Assembly (NCBI RefSeq): GCF_001984175.1
Contig: NZ_MTQP01000051.1
Span: 62,001-126,000 of the forward strand
Origin: Saccharothrix sp. ALI-22-I
GTDB taxonomy: Bacteria > Actinomycetota > Actinomycetes > Mycobacteriales > Pseudonocardiaceae
DNA length: 64,000 nucleotides
Direction: 5' to 3'
The notes under the pieces are model-generated. The model was not told the origin of the DNA, did not search any database, and saw only the letters and a program-made list of their open reading frames with translations. This document shows, piece by piece, positions 19,579 to 28,229 of this stretch (positions are counted from its first letter, which is position 1; each line of letters starts with the position of its first letter). The position numbers and the translations under genes are program-made.

Positions 19579-21129
19579 GTGAAGCGCAATATCGTTGGCG
19601 TGAAAGGCTTACTCGGCGCCGTGGCACTCGCGGTCGGGGTGGTGACGTCCGCCCCGCAGGCCGCCGCCGCGGCGGAGGCGGACGTCGCCCCGGCGGCGGC
19701 GGGCACGGCGGTTCCGGGGCACTACCTGGTGGTGCTGAAGGACGACGTGGCCGTCCAGGCCGCGGACCTGACGACGAAGCACGGCGGCAAGGTGACCGCC
19801 ACGTGGCGGCACGCGTTGCGCGGGTTCGCCGTCGCCGCGAGCGAGACCGAGGCCAGGCGCCTCGCCGCGGACCCGGCGGTGAAATCGGTGAGCCAGGACG
19901 CCCTGGTCCACGCCCTCGACACCCAGCCGAACCCGCCGTCGTGGGGGCTGGACCGGATCGACCAGCGCGACCTGCCGCTGAACTCGTCCTACAGCTACGA
20001 CACGACGGCCGCGAACGTCCACGCGTACGTCATCGACACCGGCATCCGCACCACGCACACGACGTTCGGCGGCCGGGCGACGTGGGGCTACGACGCCATC
20101 GACGGCACCAACACCGACTGCAACGGCCACGGCACGCACGTGGCGGGCACCATCGGCGGCAGCCAGTACGGCGTGGCGAAGGCCGTGCGGCTGGTCGCCG
20201 TGCGGGTGCTCAACTGCGCGGGCTCGGGCACGTTCGCCCAGGTCGTCAGCGGCGTCGACTGGGTGACCGCGAACGCCGTCAAGCCCGCCGTGGCCAACAT
20301 GAGCCTGGGCGCGACGGCCTCCGCCGCCACCGCTCCGCTGGAGGCGGCCGTCCGCAACTCCATCGCGTCTGGTGTCACCTACGCCATCGCGTCGGGCAAC
20401 TCCACCGCCGACGCGTGCGGCTACAGCCCGGCGCTGGTGAGCCAGGCGATCACCGTGAACGCCTCGACCAGCGGGGACGCGCGGGCCTCCTTCTCCAACT
20501 TCGGCTCGTGCACGGACCTGTTCGCGCCGGGCCAGGCCATCACGTCGGCGTGGAGCAGCAACGACACCGCCACCAACACCATCAGCGGCACGTCCATGGC
20601 CACCCCGCACGTGGCCGGCGCCGCCGCCCTCTACCTGGCGACGCACCCGACCGACGCGCCGGCGACCGTGCAGGCGGCGCTGATCAACGCCACCACGCCG
20701 AACAAGATCAGCGATCCGCGCGCCGGCTCCCCGAACCGCCTGCTCTACACCGGATCGGCACCGGGCGGCCCGGCCACCGTCACCGTGATCCGCTACTGGA
20801 AGTCCCCCGACCACCTCAGCTCCACGACCGGTGGCCCCTCGGGTGCGGTCACGGAAGGCTCCCTGGGCCGCCTCCTGACCGCGCAGGCCCCCGGCACCCA
20901 CCCGCTGTACCGCTGCGCGGTCAACTGGGACAACTTCACCTCGTACGACGTGAACTGCGAAGGCCGAACGCGGGTCGGCCTGCTCGGCTACGCCTACGAC
21001 AACCCGACCCCCGACACCCACCCGATCTACCGCTGCGTGGTGCTGGGCACGGGTGACCACATGGAGTCCTACGACGTCAACTGCGAGGGCCAAGCCGGCG
21101 AAGGCAGCCTCGGCTACTTCCTCAACTGA
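19579..21129 (+). CDS. Secreted subtilisin-like serine protease (S8) with C-terminal repeats
   Basis: 516 residues from GTG 19579 (GGAGG 6 bases upstream). Order: Sec signal peptide (1-32), inhibitor I9 propeptide (HYLVVLKDDVAVQAADLTTK to about 110), S8 catalytic domain with Asp153 in VIDTGI, His184 in NGHGTHVAG and Ser339 in SGTSMATPHVAG. Beyond residue 395 there are three copies of a small Cys-containing repeat, HPLYRCAVNWDNFTSYDVNC, HPIYRC and ESYDVNCEGQ with LGY motifs, like the lipase/protease-attached carbohydrate- or surface-binding repeats. It should be an exported, self-activating protease. A strong terminator follows. Confidence 0.95.
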   Translation: MKRNIVGVKGLLGAVALAVGVVTSAPQAAAAAEADVAPAAAGTAVPGHYLVVLKDDVAVQAADLTTKHGGKVTATWRHALRGFAVAASETEARRLAADPAVKSVSQDALVHALDTQPNPPSWGLDRIDQRDLPLNSSYSYDTTAANVHAYVIDTGIRTTHTTFGGRATWGYDAIDGTNTDCNGHGTHVAGTIGGSQYGVAKAVRLVAVRVLNCAGSGTFAQVVSGVDWVTANAVKPAVANMSLGATASAATAPLEAAVRNSIASGVTYAIASGNSTADACGYSPALVSQAITVNASTSGDARASFSNFGSCTDLFAPGQAITSAWSSNDTATNTISGTSMATPHVAGAAALYLATHPTDAPATVQAALINATTPNKISDPRAGSPNRLLYTGSAPGGPATVTVIRYWKSPDHLSSTTGGPSGAVTEGSLGRLLTAQAPGTHPLYRCAVNWDNFTSYDVNCEGRTRVGLLGYAYDNPTPDTHPIYRCVVLGTGDHMESYDVNCEGQAGEGSLGYFLN

Positions 21130-21163
21130 CCCATCACCCGGCAAAGCGGAATCCGCTGAGCTG

Positions 21164-21203
21164 CGGCCGGTGGGTGGGAGCCGGAAGCTCCACCCACCGG
21201 CCG
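21164..21203. terminator. Bidirectional terminator after the protease
   Basis: CGGCCGGTGGGTGG (21164-21177) and CCACCCACCGGCCG (21190-21203) form a perfect 14-bp stem between two convergent genes. Confidence 0.85.
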
Positions 21204-21213
21204 GGTCACACGC

Positions 21214-22302
21214 TCAGCCGCCGAGCCAGCCCAGGTCGGGGTTCGGGTCGACCTCGACCTGCTCGCCGATCCCGATCATGTCCTCCCGCGTCAACGCGGG
21301 GGCCGACGATTCCAGTCCCGAACCGCCGTACACGGTGAGCCTGCGGCCGTCGCCGAGGTCGACCGTCAGCCGCCAGTCGGTCCGGTACCCGCCCTGGGTG
21401 GACGTGTCGCCGTCGAGCTCGGCCAGGTGGGCGGCACGGCCGCCGATGGTCACCGCCTCGCCCGCGGCCCCGTGGTCGACCGTGCCGACCCGGACCGAGA
21501 CGTAGGCGGCCCACGTCCGCTCCGCGAAGATGCTCGCCTCCCAGGAGGTCGGCGACTCGCCGTCCACGGTCGCGAACTGCGGGGCGACGCCGGCCGGCAG
21601 CCGGTCGACGCGCAGTGGGACGTGCAACCGCGTGTCGTCGGGCCGGACCGAGCGGGCGACCCGGAGCAGGTCGTCCTCGGACAAGCCGAGCCCCGACGCG
21701 GTGAGCAAGAGCCTCGTCTCCGAGTCGACCCGCCAGACCACGCTGTCACCGTCGTAGCGGCCGGCCTTGCCGTTGATGTCGACGTCGCGCAAGCGAGGGG
21801 AGGTACTCCCGCCGGGCGCTTCCACCACATTGGGAGGCAATGGCGCTTCGCTGTCCTCCAGCGAGCGATAGGCGGTCAAGCTCAGGTTCGGGCCGCTGAC
21901 GGGCCCGGTCGACCAGGTCTGCACCGTGCTCGCCTTGGCATCCGGTCCGGTCGTGAGCGGGATGCTGCGGGACCGCTCGGGCAAGCCGGGCGGCAGCCAG
22001 GTGGGCCGGAACCGCAACGGGAACGTGCCCGCGCGGGGCGCCGGTGACGCGGTGGACGACGCGGTGGGTGACGCCGCCGGTCCGCTTCCGCCCTCGGAGT
22101 CGCGCAGGACGACGGTGGGCACGGCGACGGCGGCCGCGACGCAGGCCGCCGCACCCACGGCGGCGAGCCTCCAGGTCCGGTCCACGCGGACCTTGCGGGC
22201 GGCACGCTCGGGCAGCGCCGCCCTGATCCGGTCCGGGTCGCCGGCGAGTTCCTCCTGGCGCCGCACCGCGTCCTGGATCAGGTCTTCGATGTAGCTGTTC
22301 AC
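21214..22302 (-). CDS. Membrane-anchored partner of the SigE-type sigma factor
   Basis: 362 residues from the GTG at 22302, preferred because GAGGAG lies 5 bases upstream; a GTG at 22308 overlaps that site. The first 40 residues are cytoplasmic (SYIEDLIQDAVRRQEELAGD), then one membrane helix (LAAVGAAACVAAAVAVPTVV), then a Pro/Ser/Thr-rich linker and a beta-rich extracellular domain. This layout and position behind a sigma gene are those of CU044_5270-type proteins thought to act as anti-sigma or sensor proteins. No zinc anti-sigma HxxxCxxC motif is present. Its start follows the sigma stop by about 10 bases. Confidence 0.75.
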   Translation of the reverse strand: MNSYIEDLIQDAVRRQEELAGDPDRIRAALPERAARKVRVDRTWRLAAVGAAACVAAAVAVPTVVLRDSEGGSGPAASPTASSTASPAPRAGTFPLRFRPTWLPPGLPERSRSIPLTTGPDAKASTVQTWSTGPVSGPNLSLTAYRSLEDSEAPLPPNVVEAPGGSTSPRLRDVDINGKAGRYDGDSVVWRVDSETRLLLTASGLGLSEDDLLRVARSVRPDDTRLHVPLRVDRLPAGVAPQFATVDGESPTSWEASIFAERTWAAYVSVRVGTVDHGAAGEAVTIGGRAAHLAELDGDTSTQGGYRTDWRLTVDLGDGRRLTVYGGSGLESSAPALTREDMIGIGEQVEVDPNPDLGWLGG

Positions 22303-22312
22303 CTGCACTCCT

Positions 22313-22807
22313 CTAGGTCCTGACCTGATCGGCCGGCAGGGCGGCGCGCAGCGCGGCCAGCCCTCGTGAGAGATAACTGCGGACGGTTCCGGTTCGACAG
22401 CCCAGGAGCTCGGCTATCTGCTCGTCGGACAGGTCCTCGTAGTACCGCAACGCGATCGCCGCGCGCTGCTTCGGTGGCAGCCCGGCGATCAGTCGACGGG
22501 TGAGATCACGGTCGTCGACCGCGTCGGTGCGGTCGGGGACGTGCGGCGCCACGCCATCTAGGGTCTCCTTCGGCAGCAGCACCAAGTGCGCCGCCTTGCG
22601 CCGCCGCCACGACAGGAACTCGTTGAGCACCATGCGTTTGACGTACTGCTCCGGCGCGTCGAGCTGCCCGATCTTCGACCACCGGGCTTGGGCCCGGACG
22701 AGGACGTCCTGCGTGATGTCCTCGGCCAGGTATGAATCCCACGTCACGACGGTGGCGTACCGGATCAGCGCACCGAGCCGTAGGGCGACGAACTCCTCGA
22801 AGGTCAC
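22313..22807 (-). CDS. ECF sigma factor, SigE/SigK-like group
   Basis: 164 residues from GTG 22807 (GGAGT 7 bases upstream). Region 2: FEEFVALRLGALIRYATVVT and AEDITQDVLVRAQARW. Region 4: LPPKQRAAIALRYYEDLSDE then IAELLGCRTGTVRSYLSRGL. This is the short actinomycete SigE family sigma (named for its family, not Streptomyces SigE) that normally travels with a downstream membrane protein, as here. The frame remains open far upstream but without coherent protein. It should redirect RNA polymerase in response to an envelope signal sensed by the partner. Confidence 0.9.
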   Translation of the reverse strand: MTFEEFVALRLGALIRYATVVTWDSYLAEDITQDVLVRAQARWSKIGQLDAPEQYVKRMVLNEFLSWRRRKAAHLVLLPKETLDGVAPHVPDRTDAVDDRDLTRRLIAGLPPKQRAAIALRYYEDLSDEQIAELLGCRTGTVRSYLSRGLAALRAALPADQVRT

Positions 22808-22995
22808 GAACACTCCTGCGACAGGGCGAACAGGCCAACACCGAAACGCATCGAGCCCGCCGATCTGTTGCGTGCAACGAACGACGCCGCCGGATGCGTG
22901 TTGTCGCCGGCGGTGCGGGTGGTCCGCGTCCGCTCCTCCCGAGGAGGGTAGATGGCGCTGACACGTGGGACGGCCGCGGCCACTGTGGTCGTGCG

Positions 22996-23026
22996 GGTGC
23001 AGGCCGGTGAGGGCCGGGCCTGCACC
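22996..23026. terminator. Hairpin at the end of the P-loop gene
   Basis: GGTGCAGGCC (22996-23005) pairs with GGCCTGCACC (23017-23026), 10 bp with an 11-base loop, 26 bases past the stop of the minus-strand gene at 23052. Confidence 0.6.
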
Positions 23027-23051
23027 TTGATGGGGGTGACGCGGTGGGTCG

Positions 23052-23883
23052 TCAGACGCCCAGCACCCGGCGCGCCACCGCGACCGCATCGTCCGTCGTG
23101 CCGGAGAACTGGACCTTCCAAGTCCGCTCATCCACCGTGACCACCAGCACGCCCGTGTCCGACTCCGACGCCGGCGGCACGACCCACGCCTCGTCGGTGC
23201 CAGGGATGTCCACTTCCTGCGTCGACGCGTAGCTCGAACGGTCGTCCCGGCCGGGGAAGACGCCGAACAGCAGCGACCACTGGTCCTTCTCGTAGGCGCA
23301 GATGACCTCCATCGACTCCCAGCCGGGAAGCCGCGCGTCGGGGTCCACGAGGGTGCCGAAGAACGGGTCGGAGGAGCACGACCTCCGGCAGCACGGCGCG
23401 TTTGCCGGCCGTGCTGCCGGAGGTCGGTGTGTCGGTGGGCGCGAAGCCGTCCAGCAGCAGCCGCAGGTCCATCCCGGACAACAGCCGCCGCAGCTCCACT
23501 GTGGACGGTCGATGGCCGGACGTGTCGTAACACGCTTCGAACACGTCCTGGAGCAGGTCGTCGACGGAGCGTTGGGCAGCGGACAGGAACACGACCTCGC
23601 CCTGTGCGGCGTGCGCGGCCAGCCGCAGCACAGTGCTCTTGCCGATCCCGGCAGGCCCGTGCAGTTGCACCAGCGGCCCCGCCAGCACCGCCTCCACCTC
23701 CCGATCGCGGCCCAGCGCCCCTGGTCGACGCGGCAGCAGGCGGATCGACGGTCGGCGCGCGGGCTGCGGGCGTGCGTCGTGCGCCACCACCGTGACGACG
23801 GACTGCTCCGCCCACACGGTGATGTTGTGGTCGCCCACGACGAGCTGGCCGACCACGTCCCCGCCGACGTGGATGTCGCTCAT
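23052..23883 (-). pseudogene. P-loop NTPase with GDxxGQxxxGDxN tag, frameshifted
   Basis: From ATG 23883 the protein starts with a 16-residue glycine pattern GGDVVGQLVVGDHNIT, then SIRLLPRRPGALGRDREVEA and a Walker A LHGPAGIGKSTVLRLAAHAA; FLSAAQRSVDDLLQDVFEAC and LRLLLDGFAPTD follow. Near 23370 the frame breaks; the correct C-terminal part continues in the +1 frame as SDPFFGTLVDPDARLPGWES to 23052. Joined, it is about 277 residues, too short for a full STAND ATPase. The start overlaps the upstream gene's stop (ATGA), so the two were coupled. Type of NTPase and role are inferred: a small AAA/STAND-like switch. Confidence 0.65.
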
Positions 23884-24265
23884 GGCCCGCCGAACCGCCG
23901 GGTGAACTCGGCGACGAGTTCGTCGCCGCCCGCCTCGACGAGCTTGGCCACGATCGGCCCGACGACGACCCGGTGCACGGCCGCCGAGAACTTCGGCAGC
24001 TTGCGGCGGAACCAGCCGTCCACGTGCTCGACGGTCGCGACGTCCGCCTCGTCGCCGCTCAGCGCCTCTTCCAGTTCGTCCAGCTTGGCGGCGCCCTCCG
24101 GCGAGTCGATCAGCGCCCGCAGCTCGTCCAGTTGCGCACGCAGCTCGGCGACGTCGGCCGGCGCGGCCTCGGCCGGTGCGAGTACTGCACGTTGTTGTCC
24201 CCGACGGCGACCTGGCCGTCGACGTTGCCGCCGATACGTACGGTGTGCCCACTTTTCTCGGCCAT
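23880..24265 (-). pseudogene. Small coiled protein with GGNVDGQVAVGDNN tag, frameshifted
   Basis: ATG 24265 gives MAEKSGHTVRIGGNVDGQVA then VGDNNVQY, after which the frame is lost near 24180. One base back the coding continues as LAPAEAAPADVAELRAQLDE, LRALIDSPEGAAKLDELEEA, ending WFRRKLPKFSAAVHRVVVGP and a short tail. Joined length is about 128 residues: beta-hairpin tag, Ala/Leu-rich coiled segment, and an amphipathic end that could touch a membrane. The tag is the same as in the next gene of the operon. Function unknown; a matched regulatory subunit is an inference. Confidence 0.6.
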
Positions 24266-24588
24266 GCCCCCACTCCCGGACCCGTTTCCCGATGACGTCG
24301 GCACACACACCGGCCCGTTAGCCTGACCGCGACCATCACCCGTACGGTCGAGCGTGATGGTCGACGACTGTCGAGCATGTGCCGAGTCGGGCTGACCGGT
24401 GCCGGCTGACGCCACCGCAGCTACGCGCCCGCCGCACCTACGCCCACGTCTGCGTCGTCGGCGCGGAGCACCGTCGCGATCGTTCGGCCGGGCGGGTCCA
24501 TGGGTCGCCGGCGCAAAGCCCCTGCCACCACAACGGAAAGCACCGACGTGCCGCCGGTCGGACGCCGGTGAGGTAGGTCGATTCCCAG
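24266..24588. other. Intergenic region, no supported gene
   Basis: It lies upstream of the tagged operon and downstream of the GntR gene. Promoter of the operon is expected at its left end. A plus-strand stretch reading TPPQLRARRTYAHVCVVG is faintly protein-like but has no start or conserved context. Confidence 0.35.
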
Positions 24589-25257
24589 TCAGCTCGGGAC
24601 GGTGGTGCCGGCGACGACGTCGACGGCGCGGCGGCGGTGGGCGGCGAAGAGTTCGAGGGCGGTTTCGGTGTCGCGGGTCCGGAGGGCGGCGACGAGTTCG
24701 CGGTGTTCGTCCGGGATGCCGGCGAGGTAGCCCTCCGTGCTGCGGCCGATCCGGGTCAGCAGGAACAGGTGGACCTGACAGCGGATGGCTTCCCACGCCT
24801 CCTGCAGACGTCGGTGCCGGGCGGCGGCGAAAACGGCGTCGTGGAACTCGATGTCGCAGCGCACCATCTCGTGCACGTCCGTGACGCGCTCCATGCGGTC
24901 GGCCGTCTTCCCGACCATCGCGATGTCGTCGTCCGAGGCGTGGGCGACCAACTGCTGTACGGCGAGCTGTTCCAGCGCGCCGCGCAGGCTGTCGATCTCG
25001 GTGACGTCCTCGGGCGACAGCGTCGTCACCGTGGCACCCCGGTGCCAGGCGCTGCGGACCAGCCCCTCGCGTTCCAGCCGTAGCAGCGCCTCCCGCACGG
25101 GGCCACGACTGACATCCAGCGCGCCGGACAACTCGACTTCGCGCAGCTGCGCGCCCGGTGCGTAGGCCCCGCTGAAGATGGCCTCCCTGATCCGGTCGGC
25201 GACCTCGTCGGCCAGCCCCCGGCGGCGGGCGGGAGCCACCCTGCCCTGGTCACCCAT
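24589..25257 (-). CDS. GntR family regulator, FCD (FadR-like) subgroup
   Basis: 222 residues from ATG 25257 (GAGGGAGGG 9 bases upstream); an ATG at 25287 would add ten residues but overlaps the operator-like repeat. The winged helix reads LADEVADRIREAIFSGAYAP, GAQLREVELSGALDVSRGPV, REALLRLEREGLV. The FCD ligand domain has the metal-binding pattern MVRCDIEFHDAVFAAARHRR and a later His in DEHRELVAALRTRDTE. Members sense small acids. It is divergent from a VOC dioxygenase-fold gene, the likely target. Confidence 0.9.
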   Translation of the reverse strand: MGDQGRVAPARRRGLADEVADRIREAIFSGAYAPGAQLREVELSGALDVSRGPVREALLRLEREGLVRSAWHRGATVTTLSPEDVTEIDSLRGALEQLAVQQLVAHASDDDIAMVGKTADRMERVTDVHEMVRCDIEFHDAVFAAARHRRLQEAWEAIRCQVHLFLLTRIGRSTEGYLAGIPDEHRELVAALRTRDTETALELFAAHRRRAVDVVAGTTVPS

Positions 25258-25287
25258 GATTGCGAACCCTCCCTCGCTGGTCGTCAT

Positions 25288-25321
25288 GTTAACTTCCGCA
25301 TTATTGTCTTAATGTTAACAT
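25288..25321. promoter_or_regulatory. Paired GTTAAC repeats between GntR and VOC genes
   Basis: GTTAAC at 25288-25293 and the palindrome ATGTTAACAT at 25312-25321 sit 26 bases apart in an AT-rich patch within otherwise GC-rich DNA. The divergent promoters must be here, and the repeats are the natural binding-site candidates for the GntR protein. Confidence 0.6.
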
Positions 25322-25375
25322 TGCTACAAAGGCCCGGGAGACGTGCCGGGCCCGCGCCCAGGAAGGAAGGTCACG

Positions 25376-25807
25376 ATGACCGTTCTCGACTCCCCGATCC
25401 CCCGGTTCCACCTGGCCATGCCGGTCGACGACCTCGCCGCCGCCCGCCACTTCTACGGCGAGGTCCTCGGCTTGCCGCAGGGCCGCAGCTCGGACACGTG
25501 GGCGGACTGGAACCTGCACGGCCACCAGTTCGTCACCCACCTGGCCCCCGGCGGCTCCCGGCGCGTGCACAACCCGGTCGACGGCCACGACGTCCCGGTG
25601 CCGCACTTCGGCCTGGTCCTGACCGTCCCGGCGTTCCACGAGCTCGCCGACCGGTTGCGCGCGGCCGGGACCGAGTTCGTGATCGAGCCCTACGTGCGCT
25701 TCGAGGGGCAGACCGGCGAGCAGTGGACCATGTTCCTGCTCGACCCTGCCGGCAACGCCCTGGAGTTCAAGGCCTTCGCCGATGACTCCCAGGTCTTCGC
25801 AGCCTGA
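25376..25807 (+). CDS. VOC superfamily (glyoxalase/dioxygenase fold) protein
   Basis: 143 residues from ATG 25376 with GGAAGGAAGG upstream. Two beta-alpha-beta-beta-beta units are visible: [20 protein letters not shown] with metal-ligand His, then [20 protein letters not shown], and the closing [16 protein letters not shown] with the Glu ligand. It binds a divalent metal; the reaction cannot be specified. Control by the divergent GntR regulator is likely. The next reading frame starts 23 bases after its stop behind its own ribosome binding site but is broken. Confidence 0.85.
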   Translation: MTVLDSPIPRFHLAMPVDDLAAARHFYGEVLGLPQGRSSDTWADWNLHGHQFVTHLAPGGSRRVHNPVDGHDVPVPHFGLVLTVPAFHELADRLRAAGTEFVIEPYVRFEGQTGEQWTMFLLDPAGNALEFKAFADDSQVFAA

Positions 25808-25829
25808 CCCGGAAGGGACGAGGACCACC

Positions 25830-26310
25830 GTGAAGGTGTTCCAGATCGGCGCCGCCGGCAGTGTGGTGCGCCCGCTCGCCCGCCTGCTCACTTCCCGTGG
25901 CGACGAAGTGACCGGCATGTACCGCAACCCCGCCCAGGCGGAGACCGTGCGCGCGACCGGCCCGGCACGCTGCTGGACGAACCCGGCACCGGCCGCGTCA
26001 CCGCCGGTCTCGCCATCGAGTACGGCGACGTGCGCCGCGACGACGTCGCCGCGTTCGGCGATGCGCTGGCGATCGACGTGTCCGACGAAGGCGAAGGCAT
26101 CACCCCCGGGCAGCCCGTCTTCACCCGCCGCGCCGACAGCCACGACAGTCACGAGAGCCACGGCGGTCACGGCGGTCACGCATCGGCCTCGCACTGGCCC
26201 GCAGCCTCGCCGAAGCCGACGGTGGGAGGCTCGTACACGCCTCCGGCGCCACGTTCACCCTGCTGCTGCCGGTTTCGGGAGCGGCGGAACCACTCGTCAG
26301 GCCATGCTGA
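25830..26310 (+). pseudogene. Scar: NAD(P)-binding SDR pieces joined to a histidine kinase tail
   Basis: Three parts can be read. From GTG 25830: VKVFQIGAAGSVVRPLARLL, TSRGDEVTGMYRNPAQAETV, an atypical SDR N-terminus. In another frame from about 25960: LLDEPGTGRVTAGLAIEYGD and VRRDDVAAF, the SDR C-terminus, with some 130 residues in between lost. From about 26060: AIDVSDEGEGITPGQPVFTR, a His-rich insert (HDSHESHGGHGGH), and in a shifted frame IGLALARSLAEADGGRLVHA and TFTLLLPVSG, the ATP-binding end of a sensor kinase. None can make a working product. Confidence 0.7.
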
Positions 26311-27634
26311 ACTTCTCGGCGTGCACCTGGAGGTTGGGCACCTTCAGTTGGCGCAAGCCGCTCAGCACGGCCGATGTCATGGCGGGCGGGCCGCACACGT
26401 ACACGTCGCGTTCGGTGATGTCGGGGACCAGGCGGTGCAGGGCTTCCGGCTCGAACGGCCGCACTCCCTGCCCGGTCCGGCCGGTGAGCAGGTGCAGCCG
26501 TCCGCGACGCGCCGCGACCAGTTGCCGCAACTCGTCGAGCAGCACGGCGTCGCGCTCGTCGCGCACCCGGTAGAGCACGACGAAGTCGCCTGGAGTGTGC
26601 TCCTCCAGCAGGGATCGGATGGGCGTCACCCCCACGCCGCCGGCGATCAGCAGCACGCCCGGTCGTGTCCGGTGCATCGAGGTGAACGCTCCGTACGGGC
26701 CTTCCAGGAACACGCGGGCCCCGACCTTGAGGTGCCGCAGGCCGGCGCTGGCCGTGCCGACCGCCTTGGCGGTCAGCCGCAGCGTGCGACCGTCTGGTGC
26801 CGCGGACAGCGAGAACGGGTTCGCCAGCCACCAGTGGTTGTGCCCCGGGAACCGCCAGACGAAGAACTGACCGGCCCGGGCCGGCAACTGCTCCAGGTGA
26901 CGGCCGGTGACGTATACCGACACCACATCGGGTGACTCCGGCACCACGGCCGCGACCCGGAACTGGTGGCGGGAGTTGCGCCACAACGGCACCACGATCC
27001 GCCCGACGACCAGCGAGCCGAAGGCGAACAGCCACAGCGCCCACCAGTAGGCGAACGCGAACGCCGAGGACTTGAACGTCGTCGTCTCCCGCAACTGGTG
27101 CACGAACGCCAAACCCAACGCCACGTACAGCAGCAGGTGCAGGCCGTGCCACGTCTCGTACTGCAACCGCCGCCGGACGTACCGCGTGGAGACGGCCCCG
27201 ATCACCACGATGATGCCGGCCGCGAGCATGCCCAACAGGGAAGCCGGCACGCCCGCCAGCGCGAGGAACGTCTTCCCCATCGACGCGTTGTCCAACGTCG
27301 CGTACCCGAGCACCACGATCGTGGCGTGCGTGAGAATCGTCCACAGCAGGGTGAAACCCACCCACCGGTGCCACACCGTCAGCCGATCCATGCCGATCCG
27401 CCGGTCCAACCACGGCAGCCGGGCCACCAGCAGCAACTGCAACATCAGGATCAGCGCGGCGTGCAGGCCGAAGAACTTGGCGACGGTGAGGATCTCGTTC
27501 TTGCCGGCGCCGGCGGTGAAGAACAGGACCTCGACGATCGCCACGTTGACGATGATGAACACCCACAGCGCCAACCGCGCCTGAACGACCGGCGCCATGC
27601 CGCCCCGCCGAATGCGTGTATTCGTCGCAACCAT
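26297..27634 (-). CDS. Ferric-reductase-like transmembrane flavoprotein (ferredoxin reductase family)
   Basis: 445 residues. The N-terminal 220 residues have six helices with haem-ligand type histidines in VWHRWVGFTLLWTILTHATI and YETWHGLHLLLYVALGLAFV. Then an FNR-like FAD domain (GQFFVWRF, NPFSLSAAPDG) and NAD(P)H domain (LLIAGGVGVTPIRSLLEEHT, DVYVCGPPAMTSAVLSGL). It should carry electrons from NAD(P)H through FAD and haem across the membrane. Such genes usually stand beside an FMN-binding protein, ApbE and a two-component system. Here only a kinase tail remains, overlapping its 3' end by a few bases on the other strand. Confidence 0.9.
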   Translation of the reverse strand: MVATNTRIRRGGMAPVVQARLALWVFIIVNVAIVEVLFFTAGAGKNEILTVAKFFGLHAALILMLQLLLVARLPWLDRRIGMDRLTVWHRWVGFTLLWTILTHATIVVLGYATLDNASMGKTFLALAGVPASLLGMLAAGIIVVIGAVSTRYVRRRLQYETWHGLHLLLYVALGLAFVHQLRETTTFKSSAFAFAYWWALWLFAFGSLVVGRIVVPLWRNSRHQFRVAAVVPESPDVVSVYVTGRHLEQLPARAGQFFVWRFPGHNHWWLANPFSLSAAPDGRTLRLTAKAVGTASAGLRHLKVGARVFLEGPYGAFTSMHRTRPGVLLIAGGVGVTPIRSLLEEHTPGDFVVLYRVRDERDAVLLDELRQLVAARRGRLHLLTGRTGQGVRPFEPEALHRLVPDITERDVYVCGPPAMTSAVLSGLRQLKVPNLQVHAEKFSMA

Positions 27635-27861
27635 CGGTCACCCCTCATCGCCGCGTGGCCGCAACTCGGCGACCGGCGTCGGCGACACGTCGACGACCAC
27701 GTGAAGTGGGCACAGTATGTATCGGCCGGTCGTCCAGCGGATCCCCTGCAAACGAATCAAGCCGAATACCGACGTCCGCGACTCGCCGCAACGTGCCCGG
27801 TCAGCCGCTCCCAGCTGCCGAACGGTCATCGACGCCACCGGACGCCCACCCTGCCACGACA

Positions 27862-28010
27862 TGACCGTGCTGATCCGGGATGAGCGCATCCTCGCACCAC
27901 CGGCCGACTACGCGGAGATCCTCCAGCGGTGGGAGGCCTACAACATCGCGCGCACCCTCACCGCGCTCGCCGCGTTCGTGCTCGTCATCTCACTCACCAC
28001 CCGCACCACA
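27862..28010 (+). pseudogene. DUF1772 (anthrone-oxygenase-like) membrane protein remnant
   Basis: ATG 27862 gives MTVLIRDERILAPPADYAEI, LQRWEAYNIARTLTALAAFV and LVISL, the last 45 residues or so of a DUF1772 protein: Asn/Arg-Pro loop, RWE motif and final helix. The first three helices are missing and the tail runs into unrelated sequence. The flanking stretch 27635-27861 has no gene. Confidence 0.6.
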
Positions 28011-28229
28011 TCTTTCGTCCGCCCGATGACCTCGGAACGTGAGGACGCCAAGACCACCTGGATGGGTGACACATTCGCCTTGGTTAAAGCTGACGATATT
28101 TCGCGTCTACCATGACGCGATCCCCAAACCTTCCCATTAGTGCGATTACCGGCCAGTACAAGACCTTCGCCTCGCGCGGTGCGGCAACGTCCGGTATTGG
28201 TGGATGTCGACCTTGAGGGGGGATACCGC

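Noticed and set aside
23360..24190. Programmed frameshifting in the two tagged genes
   Set aside because: No slippery heptamer or following stem is apparent, and the two shifts go in opposite directions; indels are simpler.
24379..24576. Plus-strand frame with TPPQLRARRTYAHVCVVG
   Set aside because: Faintly protein-like but short, no ribosome binding site and no recognisable family.
26130..26180. Tandem GTCAC/GCCAC repeat as a CRISPR or iteron
   Set aside because: Too short and irregular; it codes the His-rich stretch in the kinase remnant.
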